41,636 bases of DNA from Methanosarcina sp. DH2 (GCF_020804225.1 NZ_WJBI01000004.1:288728-330363), one strand, 5' to 3'. Positions 7,564 to 17,075 are shown, numbered from the stretch's first letter. Numbers and translations: made by a program. The notes: generated by a model from the sequence alone, not told the origin.

Positions 7564-7593
7564 AATATTCTCTTTTAGATTAAAAAAGATTCT

Positions 7594-8259
7594 TCAGCTT
7601 TCACCCCTGAGTTCAGCCTGAATTTCCTCAGCAATCTCACTGGCAGCTTCTTTGGGAGATTCTGCTTTATAGATGCTTCTGCCTACAATCACCCAGTCTG
7701 CCCCTGCAGCAATCACGTCAGAGGCTTTTCCTCCCTGAGCGCCTACGCCGGGAGAGATAATGGTAAGTTTATCTCCGATAACTCTCCTGATTTTCTTCAC
7801 TCTTTCGGGCCGCGTGGCTGGAGCAACAAGCCCGAAAGCTCCTGCTTCAAGTGCCATTTTTGCAATCGTTTCTGCTGCTGGCTGCATAAACTCGGCTCCG
7901 CCGGGATGGCTCATTTCGCTTACAACGAATACGTCCTTTCTGTATTCGGAAGCAATTTCAATGCAGGCGTTAAGGCTATCCCTGCCTGTAAAGCCCTGCA
8001 CAATAACCGCATCAGCCCCTGCTTCAAAGACCTGGTCACAGATAAGGCGGTTTGTGTTCGGGATATCGGCAACCTTAAAATCAGCTATAACCGGGGCAAA
8101 TTCGGCAAGCTCCCTGATTATCCCAAGCCCTGTGGCAAGAATCAGGGGATAACCTACTTTTATTGCGTCCACGAATTCCCAGACATCTTCTGCAATCTTC
8201 AGCGCTTCTTCCCTGTCAGTTACATCCAGGGCAAGGATCATACAGGTGTTCCTTTCCAT
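7594..8259 (-). CDS. pyrF: Orotidine 5'-phosphate decarboxylase
   Basis: Catalyses OMP to UMP, the last step of de novo pyrimidine synthesis. The protein is about 221 aa, normal for the archaeal TIM-barrel family. The catalytic tetrad region [12 protein letters not shown] (about 59-70) carries the Asp-x-Lys-x-x-Asp signature. The phosphate-binding loops are [10 protein letters not shown] and the late [11 protein letters not shown] at 8259 is favoured over TTG at 8262. Its Shine-Dalgarno GGTGAT contains the TGA stop of the upstream dys gene, so translation of the two is coupled. Its 3' end abuts the integrated element. Confidence 0.95.
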   Translation of the reverse strand: MERNTCMILALDVTDREEALKIAEDVWEFVDAIKVGYPLILATGLGIIRELAEFAPVIADFKVADIPNTNRLICDQVFEAGADAVIVQGFTGRDSLNACIEIASEYRKDVFVVSEMSHPGGAEFMQPAAETIAKMALEAGAFGLVAPATRPERVKKIRRVIGDKLTIISPGVGAQGGKASDVIAAGADWVIVGRSIYKAESPKEAASEIAEEIQAELRGES

Positions 8260-8263
8260 CAAA

Positions 8264-9217
8264 TCACCTTTTTGAAAGACGTGTCCGCACAGCCGACACT
8301 ATAAGCGGGAGAGTAATGGTCGCATCTGCGTACACGGTCACTGATTTTGCATCTTCCCCGACCTTTCCCCAGGACTGGGCTTCGTCAAGGGTTGCCCCGC
8401 TCAGGCCTCCGGTTTCAGGGTGGTCCATTGTTAGCTGGATTGCATAGTCAAAGGACCTGGGAGTCACAAGCATGGATTGCAGGATATAGTTCTTGGGGAC
8501 CCCACCTCCAAGCAGCATCGCGCCTGCACCTTCAGCCTCATAGCAGATTTCCATAAACTCATGCATATCCGCAAAAGCGTCCACATTCAAAGGATTGTTT
8601 TCTTTGTACAGCCAGGCCTGAAGCCCTATCACAGAGTCCTGAAGAGCAGGACAGTAGACCGGCACACCCATTTCTGCTGCGGTTTTCAGGATTGAAGAGT
8701 TGTCGTCCAGGTTTTTTCCGATATCGGTAAGGACCTGACGGATAGACAGTTTTTCCTGTGGAAGCCCTGCATAAACTCCCTGTAGAAATTCTTCAAGGTC
8801 GGTAAAGTGCTGGTCAGGGAGGTAGACATCGTAGATCCTGTCAATGCATTCATGCCTGAGCTGGATATCATTTGCACAGTCCGAACCTTTATAATGGTGG
8901 AGACCAAGGGCTTCAACCGTGTCATGCACCATATTAGCTCCGGTTGTGACAAGCACATCTATGTACCCGTCCCGGATAAGGTCTGCAACAATATTCCTCA
9001 TGCCTGCCGGTGTCATTGCCCCCGCAAGCCCGAAAAATTTCGTAGTTTTCTCGGAAGCCAGCATCTCATAATAGATGTCCACGGCTTCAGCCAGCCTGCC
9101 TGCACCAAAGGCACAGCCGCTGTACTCCCTCACAAGCTCGTCTACAGTCATATTAGGAACTATCTTAGCCCCTTTGACCGGAGTTGTAAGATTTTTAGCA
9201 GAAGCTTCAAAGTCCAT
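8264..9217 (-). CDS. dys: Deoxyhypusine synthase
   Basis: Transfers the aminobutyl group of spermidine to a lysine of translation factor aIF5A, the first step of hypusine formation. The protein is 317 aa. The NAD-binding segments [12 protein letters not shown] and [11 protein letters not shown] are recognisable. The active-site lysine lies in [12 protein letters not shown] (K285), followed by the family hallmark [11 protein letters not shown]. The start at 9217 follows GAGGAATAAAA. It sits 5' of pyrF in a two-gene operon. Some methanogens carry a second, divergent dys-like gene of other function, so aIF5A modification is the likely but unproven role of this copy. Confidence 0.92.
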   Translation of the reverse strand: MDFEASAKNLTTPVKGAKIVPNMTVDELVREYSGCAFGAGRLAEAVDIYYEMLASEKTTKFFGLAGAMTPAGMRNIVADLIRDGYIDVLVTTGANMVHDTVEALGLHHYKGSDCANDIQLRHECIDRIYDVYLPDQHFTDLEEFLQGVYAGLPQEKLSIRQVLTDIGKNLDDNSSILKTAAEMGVPVYCPALQDSVIGLQAWLYKENNPLNVDAFADMHEFMEICYEAEGAGAMLLGGGVPKNYILQSMLVTPRSFDYAIQLTMDHPETGGLSGATLDEAQSWGKVGEDAKSVTVYADATITLPLIVSAVRTRLSKR

Positions 9218-9802
9218 TTTTATTCCTCAGAGATTAACATTATTAAAACATAATTGTGTTATTCCTTAGCGTGTAGCAAAATAATGCATTCTGACATAAG
9301 TATGCAGACTGTAATACAGGATATCAAATATTACGCAGGATATCGAATATATACGCAACCTGCCACCTGCAGTCACTTTAATCGCTGGTAGTACTGGTAG
9401 TAAACCCGGGATGAGGATATGCCAGTTTAAGCAGATTGAAGTTTAATTCTCCTGCAGACAAATCTATATTTCAAAGTAATATAATCTCAAAATAACCTGA
9501 GAATCTATAATTTCCCGGATAATCATCGTTTTTGATTTTAGATAATAGTTATTATTTTCACGCAAGTAACTATATGGAACTGATTTATGTGAACACCTCG
9601 GTATAGATAAACTTTCTCTTCCGGAAACTGCAGGAAATCTTCCGGGACTGCAAAAAAGAAACCTGTTCCGTAAAAAGCCTGAAAAGAAAAGGCAAATGGA
9701 AATCTGTAGAAAAAGGTCAGAAATATATTAAATTAGAAAAATAAATTAATAGAGTGGGAATAGAGTGGGAAGGTAATGGGCAAAGATGAAGGATGAAACA
9801 GA
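9218..9802. other. Intergenic region between dys and the FetA-like gene
   Basis: About 585 bp without a supported gene. It should hold divergent promoters for dys (minus) and the ABC genes (plus). A loose direct repeat built on CTTCCGG (about 9617-9650) and A/T-rich runs are the only structure I see. Confidence 0.5.
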
Positions 9803-10444
9803 ATGCAGGATGAAGTAATAAGATATGAAAATGCTGGCATACATTTCGGGAGCAAAAAAGTTCTTTCTAATTTTTCTCTTTGTATCCCGAAAGGAAAAAA
9901 GATCCTGATGAAAGGAAAATCAGGAACCGGCAAATCCACTCTACTAAAAATAATTCTCGGATTTGGAAAGCTTTCCGAAGGCTCGGTGTACTACATGGGC
10001 AGGCCCTTAAGCCCTCAGGTAGCCTGGCAGGTTCGAAAAGATGTAGCGTATGTTTCTCAGGACATGGATCTCGGTGAAGGACCTGTAAGAGACCTGCTTG
10101 ATGAAGTCCGTTCTTACCACTCTAACAGGGAAAGAGTCAATCCTGAAAAACTTCACATTCTTATGAGGGAGCTCGAGCTTGAAAAAGACATGCTTGATAA
10201 AAACTTTGAAAATCTTTCAGGAGGAGAAAAACAAAGGATAGGAATCCTGATATCCCTGTTGCTTGAAAGAGAGATTTTCCTGCTTGACGAAGCAACCTCA
10301 GCTCTTGACTCCGAGCTTAAAAAAAGGGTTGTTGACTATTTTCTTAAACATACGGACTGGACCCTCTTTGTAGTTTCACATGATAGAGAGTGGGAAAGGG
10401 ATGGAGTGAAAATTGTGGATATAGGAAAAAATGGCTCTGACTGA
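9803..10444 (+). CDS. fetA: ABC transporter ATP-binding protein, FetA/YbbL-like
   Basis: The 213-aa ATPase subunit has Walker A GKSGTGKST (about 38-46), Q-loop YVSQDMD, signature LSGGEKQR, Walker B IFLLDEATSALD and the switch His in VVSHDRE. The short single-domain form matches the FetA/YbbL group, whose partner is a UPF0014 permease; that partner is the next gene, 132 bp downstream. In Escherichia coli FetAB exports iron. The substrate here is inferred from that pairing alone. Confidence 0.82.
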   Translation: MQDEVIRYENAGIHFGSKKVLSNFSLCIPKGKKILMKGKSGTGKSTLLKIILGFGKLSEGSVYYMGRPLSPQVAWQVRKDVAYVSQDMDLGEGPVRDLLDEVRSYHSNRERVNPEKLHILMRELELEKDMLDKNFENLSGGEKQRIGILISLLLEREIFLLDEATSALDSELKKRVVDYFLKHTDWTLFVVSHDREWERDGVKIVDIGKNGSD

Positions 10445-10576
10445 AAGGTATCGCCGGAAGTGTAGCATCCTTCTGTAAGAATAGAAACAGGTCAAATCTT
10501 GAAAAGAAATGGATAAAGGTATGGATAAATAGTTGAATAAAAAGCGCTGCATGAAAATAAAGAGAGGGATTTTCAG

Positions 10577-11422
10577 ATGGCAAGCCCTGATATATCGATA
10601 CCTTCCCTGATACTCTGCTTTCTATTACTTGTGATTCCCCTGGTAATCAGTTACAGGATAAAACTCCGTATCTCCCGGACAACTTTAGACGCGGTTGCCC
10701 GCATGACAGTCCAGCTGGGAATGGTAGGCGTGTTTTTAACCTATGTCTTTGACCTGAACAATGGGGCTTTGAACCTGGCATGGGTTCTGGGAATGGTTGC
10801 AATTGCAAGCTACACAACCATCCGCAATGTCGAACTCAAAATGGAAAAACTATTTCTGCCGGTTATACTCTCCTTTACTGTAGCGAATTTAAGCGTGTTG
10901 CTGTACTTCAACGAATTCGTGCTCGACCTTGGAAACCTTCTGGAAGCCCGTTACCTGATCCCCATAGGAGGCATGGTTCTTGGGAACTCACTCAGGGGCA
11001 ACATTGTGGGCATGGGAGAATTTTATGAGGACATCCGCAGAAATGAAAACAGGTACCTTTACAGTCTCTCTCTCGGAGCAAGCAGGTATGAAGCCCTGAT
11101 ACCTTATATTCGAAAATGCCTTCGTTCTGCGCTCAGACCTACTCTTGCTAATATTGCAACTGCAGGGGTTGTTTTCCTTCCCGGAATGATGACAGGGCAG
11201 ATCCTCGGAGGTGCAAGCCCTACCCTTGCAATCAAGTACCAGATTTCAATTATGGTTGCCCTTTATGTGTCCACAGCTATGAGTACCACCTTTAGCATCC
11301 TCAGCACTATATATACTACTTTTGATGAGTATGGGCTGGTAAAAAAGGAAATATACAGAGAAAAAGACAGGGGAAAAGGAAAAAGGAAAGGAGAAAAGGA
11401 GAAAAAGACACATCGGACCTGA
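10577..11422 (+). CDS. fetB: UPF0014 / FetB-type ABC permease
   Basis: A 281-aa integral membrane protein with about seven hydrophobic segments. It has the UPF0014 signatures SYTTIRNVEL, LIPIGGMVLGNSL and FLPGMMTGQILGGASP, and a central cytoplasmic loop with YLYSLSLGASRYEAL. The C-terminus is an unusually long basic tail (KKEIYREKDRGKGKRKGEKE), encoded by an A/G-rich stretch and probably variable. Pairs with the preceding ATPase as a probable metal (iron) exporter. Its stop is 9 bp from the convergent thioredoxin stop. Confidence 0.85.
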   Translation: MASPDISIPSLILCFLLLVIPLVISYRIKLRISRTTLDAVARMTVQLGMVGVFLTYVFDLNNGALNLAWVLGMVAIASYTTIRNVELKMEKLFLPVILSFTVANLSVLLYFNEFVLDLGNLLEARYLIPIGGMVLGNSLRGNIVGMGEFYEDIRRNENRYLYSLSLGASRYEALIPYIRKCLRSALRPTLANIATAGVVFLPGMMTGQILGGASPTLAIKYQISIMVALYVSTAMSTTFSILSTIYTTFDEYGLVKKEIYREKDRGKGKRKGEKEKKTHRT

Positions 11423-11431
11423 TCTTAAAGC

Positions 11432-11824
11432 TTACACATACCCTGTGATGTCCTGTCCTATCGGAGTGCTTTTTCTTATGCATTCCTCACCATACTGGAC
11501 CATATCCCTGACCGCATTTTTCAATATTGAAGGATAAATCTGGCCTACCTGCTCCCACACAGGCCTTCCATGGCAGAAAAACTTGAAAGTCGGAGTGCCC
11601 TGGACTCCGTATCTTTCTGCAGTCCAGGGGTTTGCTGATATATCTATTCTGGCAAAAACTGCCGAAGTTTTGTATTCCCTAGCATATTCCTCAAAATATG
11701 GTTCCATAGCTTTACAATACGGGCAGGCAGGACTGTAAAACATTACAACAACCGGCTTTCCGGAACTTTCCACCTGCTGTCCCCAGGTCGCATCTTCAAC
11801 TTCAATAATATTACTTCCGTTCAA
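11432..11824 (-). CDS. Thioredoxin-family protein, CPYC active site
   Basis: A 130-aa thioredoxin fold with the redox motif ACPYC (about residues 34-38), the strand VFARIDIS, and the cis-proline loop VQGTPTFKFF. CPYC is typical of glutaredoxins and some archaeal thioredoxins. There is no signal peptide, so it is cytoplasmic. The start is TTG at 11824, 6 nt after GGGGGT; no ATG is available nearby. It stands alone, convergent with the FetB-like gene. Confidence 0.88.
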   Translation of the reverse strand: MNGSNIIEVEDATWGQQVESSGKPVVVMFYSPACPYCKAMEPYFEEYAREYKTSAVFARIDISANPWTAERYGVQGTPTFKFFCHGRPVWEQVGQIYPSILKNAVRDMVQYGEECIRKSTPIGQDITGYV

Positions 11825-12195
11825 TCGATTACCCCCTTAAAAGAAATTATGAGATAGATGAATTATGTTCTTTAACTTGCTCTTAAGATTAATAGAATAT
11901 GTGGTTTTTACAATAAAGATACTTTATTCTTTTAATTTTAATTAATACAATATTTATGTCTTTATGGAATTAAAGTTCATGCATTTGCGGATTCAGGCTT
12001 ATGAGATCTGCCATTTGCAATCTCACGATTCCAGAAAACGGATAGTAATAAAAGTGATTAAAAGTAATAAAGAGTAATTAAGAGTAGAAACAGAAGTTTT
12101 GTAAATAACAAGAAAAATTTCAGTAGCTTAGATAAGGTTAAAAACAAAGTTCTCTAGATATAAAAATAGAGATAAGCCTGAGAAAAAGCTAGTGA
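11825..12195. other. AT-rich intergenic region, possible small-RNA locus
   Basis: No protein gene is supported. AT-rich sequence with TATA-like runs (about 11935-11960) precedes a strong plus-strand hairpin/T-tract at 12196-12226, although no plus-strand gene is evident upstream. The thioredoxin promoter must also lie at the left edge. Confidence 0.35.
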
Positions 12196-12226
12196 ACAGA
12201 ACTGTAAGATCAGTTCTGTCTTTTTT
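12196..12226 (+). terminator. Intrinsic-type hairpin plus T6 on the plus strand
   Basis: ACAGAACTG (12196-12204) pairs with CAGTTCTGT (12211-12219) across a 6-nt loop, followed by C and six T. On the plus strand this is a classical terminator shape, yet no plus-strand coding gene precedes it. It could end an unannotated small RNA. Confidence 0.5.
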
Positions 12227-12326
12227 GGATTCCCTGATTCTTCTGGCAGCTGTCCCCGCTTTTTACATATCGTTAAAAGCTTCAGGGCGGGTTAGAGGAC
12301 AGAATTCAGCAGACCCTGCTTTTTAT

Positions 12327-12674
12327 TCAAACCTCTTTTTCTTCATAATCAGGGTTCATAGTCTCGTCGAAGCAGCTGCTGCAGATATACTTGTCATCGA
12401 GGCATGTTTCTTTGAAATCTACTCTGGGACCACCAGGTTTTGTAGTTGCTTCCTTAAATACATAGAATTTTTCGTTAAACTCTATTGGCTGTCCGCACCT
12501 TGTACATACAAAGGGGGGGTTCTCAACCGAATCAATTGCACATTCAATGCATATCAGATCGGATTTTTCCCCGTGAATATCCCTGAACTTGATTGGTTTC
12601 ATATCGAGACTGGTGTCCACAACTAGCACATCTTCCAGCAGTTCCCGACCACAGATATTACAGTATTCTTTCAT
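12327..12674 (-). CDS. Zinc-ribbon protein with four CxxC-type pairs
   Basis: The protein is 115 aa. Cysteine pairs occur in EYCNICGREL, LICIECAID, FVCTRCGQPI and YICSSCFDET, enough for two zinc ribbons. Between them lies strand-rich sequence with KFRDIHGEKS. ATG at 12674 is chosen because GGGAGG lies 7 nt upstream; the longer in-frame start at 12761 has no such site. Treble-clef and zinc-ribbon proteins of this size in methanogens are mostly uncharacterised. Function unknown. Confidence 0.7.
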   Translation of the reverse strand: MKEYCNICGRELLEDVLVVDTSLDMKPIKFRDIHGEKSDLICIECAIDSVENPPFVCTRCGQPIEFNEKFYVFKEATTKPGGPRVDFKETCLDDKYICSSCFDETMNPDYEEKEV

Positions 12675-13467
12675 TGTGTCGCCTCCCTTCTTCAGAGGAT
12701 TCCTCACAAAACCCTGTGCTGAGCCTACAAAAGGTTTTAAACTTTCCGTGTTTGCACTCATTTAATTCCCCATTTTTAGCCTATTTATCCATATCATACA
12801 GAACCGGTCAATTTTTCAGTATTTCTACTCCGGCTCAGTATCTTTCACACCTTTATAATAAATTTTCACCCTGCCGGATATATAAGCTGCCGGCAATTCA
12901 GCCAGAGAAGTCCTGTCCCAAACTGAGGAAAAGCGATAAGGAAGAAAACATGTTTAATTTTATTACAATGTATTCCCGGAAATACTTTACGCACTCAAGC
13001 AAGAACAATCCGAGAAAATAATATACAAATTATGTTTCAAACCGCTTTTTAGCTTATGGTTCAAACTTCCCTATGTAAATATAGGTTTTAAAAGTATATA
13101 CAGTTATTCATTTTGATCAGGATTTAATGAATAATAACACAAATATTAGTTAAGAATAGATGAAGGGTTTATAAACATAAGTATGATTCTCCAGAAAAGA
13201 CCGCAATCAAAGAGTGAAAAAGAGAGCAAACAAGATATATACCATATAATCGGCAGGGAGAGAGAACAAAAACAGGCCTGGGAAAGGTAAATAAAAGATA
13301 GGGCAGAAACAAAATAAAAGGTAAATAAAAGATAGGACAGGAACAAAAAATAGGTTAATAAGGAAAATTAGATACGCAGGGGTAGGATAGGGAAATAAAA
13401 CAAAGAATTTTATTGTTCTTTGATCAATACATAAGAAGGGAAAAGAAGTATAAAAGGACTCGAAAAA
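12675..13467. other. Long intergenic region before the HARP gene
   Basis: Nearly 800 bp with no convincing gene; a 142-codon plus-strand frame at 12593-13021 overlaps the zinc-ribbon gene and looks like a shadow. The only clear structure is the purine-rich direct repeat at 13283-13350. The HARP promoter should lie near 13380-13440. Confidence 0.45.
13283..13350. repeat. Direct repeat (2 copies, about 34 bp) upstream of HARP
   Basis: AAAGGTAAATAAAAGATAGG begins at 13283 and again at 13317, each followed by a similar (G/A)CAGAAACAAAA or CAGGAACAAAA end. The copies differ at a few bases. Confidence 0.6.
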
Positions 13468-14211
13468 ATGCTTAAGCAGAGATTCGTGCTGGATACTACA
13501 GCACTAACGGACCTGCAGACCCGGGAGGTTATGGGTTATACATCCCTCTGTGAGGGAATGAAAGCAATACTTGACCTTATAGCCGATGCCCGCCTGCAGT
13601 TCGGGATCAGTTGTTATGTTCCCTATCCATCAGTGTACAAGGAGATGTACGAATTTGCAAGCCGCAACGGCTGCGACAGGGAGGTTATAGCAAAAATAGA
13701 TACCTGGCTTGTGAAAAAGTCTCCTGACCGCTATAGAGTTGATGTAACCTCACAGATATTCCACGAATATGTGTCTTACATGAGGGAAAGGATTAACCGG
13801 GGGATGGGGGTTGCAGAAGATTCGATATGGGAGGCAGCAACCGAATGCCTCTTTATGGAAAACCCGCAAAATAAGAAAAAAGAGTACAGAGAAGAGGTTG
13901 AAAGAGAAGTTATTGGCGGGATAATCGGCAAATTCAGGAACAAGTACAGAGCAGCTCTCAGATATGGGATCCTTGACAGTGCACCTGACATTGATGTCCT
14001 CATCCTTGCCAAAGAACTTGATGCAGCTGTCATTGCAAGTGACTATGGAATTGAAAAATGGGCAGAGCAGCTTGGAGTTCGTTTTGTACCTGCAAACACC
14101 TTCCCGATGATGCTCAAAGAATATCTAAAGCATTCTCCGGAAGGAGAAAAAGAAAAGGGTAACGGAGATAAAAAGGAAAAAGGGGATTCAGAGGAAGTAG
14201 AGTTCATCTAA
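13468..14211 (+). CDS. HARP, protein-only RNase P homologue (PIN domain; RNA ligase partner family)
   Basis: The 247-aa PIN-domain nuclease begins [17 protein letters not shown], the N-terminal signature of the family first called RNA ligase partner. It was later identified as Homologs of Aquifex RNase P (HARP), which trim 5' leaders of pre-tRNA. The metal-binding acidic residues are D9 and the cluster D170, D174, D176 and D192 ([10 protein letters not shown] to [10 protein letters not shown]). The helical insertion of residues about 90-160 is the spike-helix region that mediates oligomerisation. The last 25 residues are a charged [10 protein letters not shown] tail. Archaea that have HARP also keep RNA-based RNase P, so its in vivo role here is not settled. 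Confidence 0.88.
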   Translation: MLKQRFVLDTTALTDLQTREVMGYTSLCEGMKAILDLIADARLQFGISCYVPYPSVYKEMYEFASRNGCDREVIAKIDTWLVKKSPDRYRVDVTSQIFHEYVSYMRERINRGMGVAEDSIWEAATECLFMENPQNKKKEYREEVEREVIGGIIGKFRNKYRAALRYGILDSAPDIDVLILAKELDAAVIASDYGIEKWAEQLGVRFVPANTFPMMLKEYLKHSPEGEKEKGNGDKKEKGDSEEVEFI

Positions 14212-14440
14212 CAGGCTGGGAAAGGCTCAATGAAACAGAACTGATGGATTTAATGGCAAGGATAATGATCTTGAATTGCCCTGCTATGTCTGCTTGGGAA
14301 GAAGAATCCTGTTGATTGCCTTCCTTTGTTCCTGAGCTCATTACACGTCTCCATTGAATATTCACCGACCGTTTCGCCGAGATGCATTTATTGACAAACA
14401 TATGATCGTTCTTCACTTGCATTCATAATATCAGTACCTT
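14212..14440. other. Intergenic region between HARP and the repeat block
   Basis: No supported gene. A 72-codon minus-strand frame here overlaps the end of HARP and lacks a ribosome-binding site. The promoter for the SAM synthetase gene may lie here or among the repeats that follow. Confidence 0.4.
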
Positions 14441-14586
14441 ATCATATCAATGCTGTATCTGATCAATACTTTATCAGATCAATACTTTATCAGATCAATA
14501 CTTTATCAGATCAATACTTTATCAGATCAATACTTTATCAGATCAATACTTTATCAGACAACTGTATCATATCAATGCTGTATCTG
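14441..14586. repeat. Six 16-bp tandem repeats framed by a 21-bp direct repeat, upstream of mat
   Basis: GATCAATACTTTATCA occurs six times head to tail with no visible change (14461-14556). The block is bracketed by identical 21-bp copies beginning ATCATATCAATGC at 14441 and 14566. All lie 35-180 bp before the SAM synthetase start. This could be a regulator-binding iteron array, a leader element or slippage. Because 16 nt is not a multiple of 3 and no start signal precedes it, I take it as untranslated although one frame is open through it. Confidence 0.75.
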
Positions 14587-14620
14587 TCACGCCCTTAAGG
14601 GCAATCTGGGGGGAAAGAGT

Positions 14621-15853
14621 TTGAGAAATATTGTCATAGAAGAGTTGAAAGCTTCGGAAGTTTACCGCCAGAAGGTAGAGGTTGTTGAAAGAAAAGGGCT
14701 CGGGCACCCGGATTATATCTGCGACGCAATTATGGAACAGATTTCCGTAAACCTCAGCCAGAAATACCTTGAGACCTTCGGGACAATTTTACACCATAAT
14801 ATAGACAAGGGTATGCTTGTTGCAGGACAGGTGGAAGGGAAGTTCAAAGGAGGAAGGGTTGTAAGCCCTATGCGGTTGATAATTGGAGATAGGGCGACCT
14901 TCGAATACGAGGGAGTTGAAATCGATGTTTCCGGTCTTGCAGTTGATACGGCAAAAGAATGGTTTTCGGAGAAACTCCGTTTTGTGGACTCTGAAAGCGT
15001 GATTTACCAGGTGGAACTCAAAAGAGGCTCTGCGGAACTTACGGATATCTTTAACAGAGGAGGAAAGGTACTCGGGGCAAACGATACATCCGCAGCAGTC
15101 GGATATGCGCCCCTGAGTCCTACCGAAAGGCTGGTACTCGAGACTGAACGCTACCTTAACTCAAAGAGGTTCAAGAAAGAGTATCCCGAGTCCGGTGAAG
15201 ATATAAAGGTCATGGGACTCAGGCACAAAGAAGATGTTCACCTCACGGTTGCCGCACCTTTAGTGGACAAATTTGTTGAGTCTGAGGAGGATTATTTCAA
15301 AAAGAAGATAGAACTTCATGACCGGATAGAAGAGTTTACTGCCGGATTTGCAGAAAAAGAGAGAGCAGAGTTTGAAGCCTGCATGTGTGTAAGACCCACT
15401 GCATCCCTTAATACCCTGGATATGCCGGGCAGGGGAATGGAAGGAATCTACACAACAGTTACCGGCACATCCGCAGAAGATGCCGACTGCGGAGAGGTGG
15501 GGCGCGGAAACCGCGTAAATGGAATAATCCCCTTAAACCGCCCTGTCAGCAGTGAAGCTGCAGCAGGAAAAAACCCTGTAAGCCATATCGGAAAGATATA
15601 CAATCTCCTCTCTCACAGGATCGCAGCAGAGATTTACAGGCAAGTTCCTGATGTCTCCGAAGTGTATGTCTGGTTACTGAGCGAAATAGGAACCCCGATT
15701 GACCAGCCTCAGATTGCAACTGCCCAACTGATTATGAAGAAAGGTGCAGCAGGAGATGTAGAAAAAGAGGCTGCAGAAGTTATAGAAAAAGAACTTGAAA
15801 ATATCCATTCATTTTCAATGGAACTTGTAGCAGGAAAGAAACCTATCTGCTAA
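14621..15853 (+). CDS. mat: S-adenosylmethionine synthetase, archaeal type
   Basis: Makes S-adenosylmethionine from methionine and ATP. The protein is 410 aa from TTG at 14621, in the normal 400-410 range of the archaeal MAT family, which diverges from bacterial MetK. Typical segments are [15 protein letters not shown] near the N-terminus, [34 protein letters not shown] and [17 protein letters not shown]. They are followed by [20 protein letters not shown] and [12 protein letters not shown]. An open frame extends 57 codons further upstream, but only because the 16-bp repeats read through. TTG at 14621 follows a GGGGGG-rich ribosome-binding site, and its residues RNIVIEEL match the family N-terminus. 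A 12-bp palindrome (GCCCTTAAGGGC, 14591-14602) lies just before that site. Confidence 0.95.
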   Translation: MRNIVIEELKASEVYRQKVEVVERKGLGHPDYICDAIMEQISVNLSQKYLETFGTILHHNIDKGMLVAGQVEGKFKGGRVVSPMRLIIGDRATFEYEGVEIDVSGLAVDTAKEWFSEKLRFVDSESVIYQVELKRGSAELTDIFNRGGKVLGANDTSAAVGYAPLSPTERLVLETERYLNSKRFKKEYPESGEDIKVMGLRHKEDVHLTVAAPLVDKFVESEEDYFKKKIELHDRIEEFTAGFAEKERAEFEACMCVRPTASLNTLDMPGRGMEGIYTTVTGTSAEDADCGEVGRGNRVNGIIPLNRPVSSEAAAGKNPVSHIGKIYNLLSHRIAAEIYRQVPDVSEVYVWLLSEIGTPIDQPQIATAQLIMKKGAAGDVEKEAAEVIEKELENIHSFSMELVAGKKPIC

Positions 15854-15965
15854 TTTATATATTTAATTATTTAATTACTTATTTATTTATTTATTTATTT
15901 ATTTATGTACTTATTTATTTATTTAACTAATTAATTAATTGATTATTTAATTATCTGTTTAATTC
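15854..15965. repeat. TTTA/TTAA microsatellite after mat
   Basis: Dominated by tandem ATTT/TTAA tetranucleotides directly after the mat stop codon. On the plus strand it gives T-rich tracts that could terminate mat; otherwise it is simple sequence. Confidence 0.7.
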
Positions 15966-16142
15966 TAATTTATTTACTGGGACCCGCAATCCTTGCCAAG
16001 GTTCTCATTCCTGATAAAGACCTATCTGCCAGCTGGCTCGACCATTAAAATATGAGAGTCGAGACTCTGCAGATCTCTCCCTCGGAGTAGCCGGCAAAAT
16101 TAGGTTGTAATCCTTAATTACTAATGCAAACACGCATGCAGG

Positions 16143-16180
16143 TTCGGGCAGATTCGGGCAGATTCGGGCAGGCTCGGGCA
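16143..16180. repeat. Tandem 10-bp repeat TTCGGGCAGA
   Basis: Nearly four copies of TTCGGGCAGA (16143, 16153, 16163, and a partial CTCGGGCA at 16173) lie just beyond the ubiA stop, GC-rich within AT-rich DNA. The 10-bp period would place copies on one face of the helix. A 14-bp near-perfect hairpin AGAGTCGAGACTCT is at 16055-16068. The rest of 15966-16205 is non-coding. Confidence 0.65.
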
Positions 16181-16205
16181 CATTTTTGATATATTTATGT
16201 AAAGT

Positions 16206-17075
16206 TCACACCCCGGCAATGAAAGCTATCAGAGCAAAAAACATAGCTATTTTAAACATTTTAGAGGACTTTGTCGGGTTATTCCGCACAAACAGCTGGT
16301 GAATAGCTGCAATAAACCCGAGGTCTGCCAGAAAAACAAGGTAAAGGTAGCGAAGTCCTAGAATGGACAGGAAGTAAGGGAGAGGGCTTAAAAGTACGGC
16401 AAGGAGCCCTATAAGCACCGCGAGATTCCCTGCATTCTTCGCCCCGATCCTGAGGGGCAGTGTGTCCGCTCCCTCCAACCTGTCCCCTTCCATATCCTCA
16501 ATATCTTTTACGATTTCCCGGGCTGTTATGGCAAGAGCTGCAAGCAGGAAAAGCACGGAAAGGACTTCAATGCCTTCAAGCCCGAAAACCGAAGCTCCGA
16601 ACAAAAAGACAGAGCCGGTAAGATAACCTATGCTCAGGTTTCCTAAAAGGGGCGTACCTTTAAGGGTTTTTGCATACAGAATCAACAGCAGGGAATTAAA
16701 AAGGGCAATTGACCCGCAGACCGAATTTATGGAGAAAGCCAGCAGGGTACCAAGGGCAAACAGGAGGTAAGAAAAATAAAAAGCTTCTTTTGCCTTTACC
16801 CGTCCGGATGGGATGGGCCTTTCAGGACGGTTGATAGAATCTATCCTTATGTCATAATAGTCATTGATAGCATTTCCCGCACCTGAAACCATGAATACTG
16901 CCAGAAACACCAGACCTGCATCAAGGAAAGGAAAAGATCCTACATTATTTGAACTCAAAGAGTAGGAGGTCAGGATATTAAAGGCTATCAAGGTTCCGAT
17001 TATAGCTGCAAAACCTGCCATCAGGCAGTTTCCGTACCTCATAAGCTCCAGGTATGTTCGTACTCCGGCAGACAT
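16206..17075 (-). CDS. ubiA: UbiA-family prenyltransferase, probable digeranylgeranylglyceryl phosphate synthase
   Basis: Adds the second geranylgeranyl chain to form archaeal diether lipids. The 289-aa polytopic membrane protein has the two Asp-rich motifs of the family: [20 protein letters not shown] (about 85-104) and [18 protein letters not shown] (about 180-197). The motif [13 protein letters not shown] follows the first. Length and motif spacing fit the archaeal DGGGP synthase group rather than menaquinone or heme prenyltransferases, and methanogens need that activity. The ATG at 17075 lacks a clear ribosome-binding site, so a leaderless mRNA is possible. Confidence 0.88.
   Translation of the reverse strand: MSAGVRTYLELMRYGNCLMAGFAAIIGTLIAFNILTSYSLSSNNVGSFPFLDAGLVFLAVFMVSGAGNAINDYYDIRIDSINRPERPIPSGRVKAKEAFYFSYLLFALGTLLAFSINSVCGSIALFNSLLLILYAKTLKGTPLLGNLSIGYLTGSVFLFGASVFGLEGIEVLSVLFLLAALAITAREIVKDIEDMEGDRLEGADTLPLRIGAKNAGNLAVLIGLLAVLLSPLPYFLSILGLRYLYLVFLADLGFIAAIHQLFVRNNPTKSSKMFKIAMFFALIAFIAGV

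Noticed and set aside
12192-12626. 144-codon plus-strand ORF opposite the zinc-ribbon gene
   Set aside because: Overlaps a Cys-patterned gene on the other strand and begins inside the terminator-like hairpin.
14450-14620. 57-codon N-terminal extension of SAM synthetase through the 16-bp repeats
   Set aside because: Encodes only the repeat translated in all three phases, lacks a ribosome-binding site, and the family N-terminus begins at TTG 14621.
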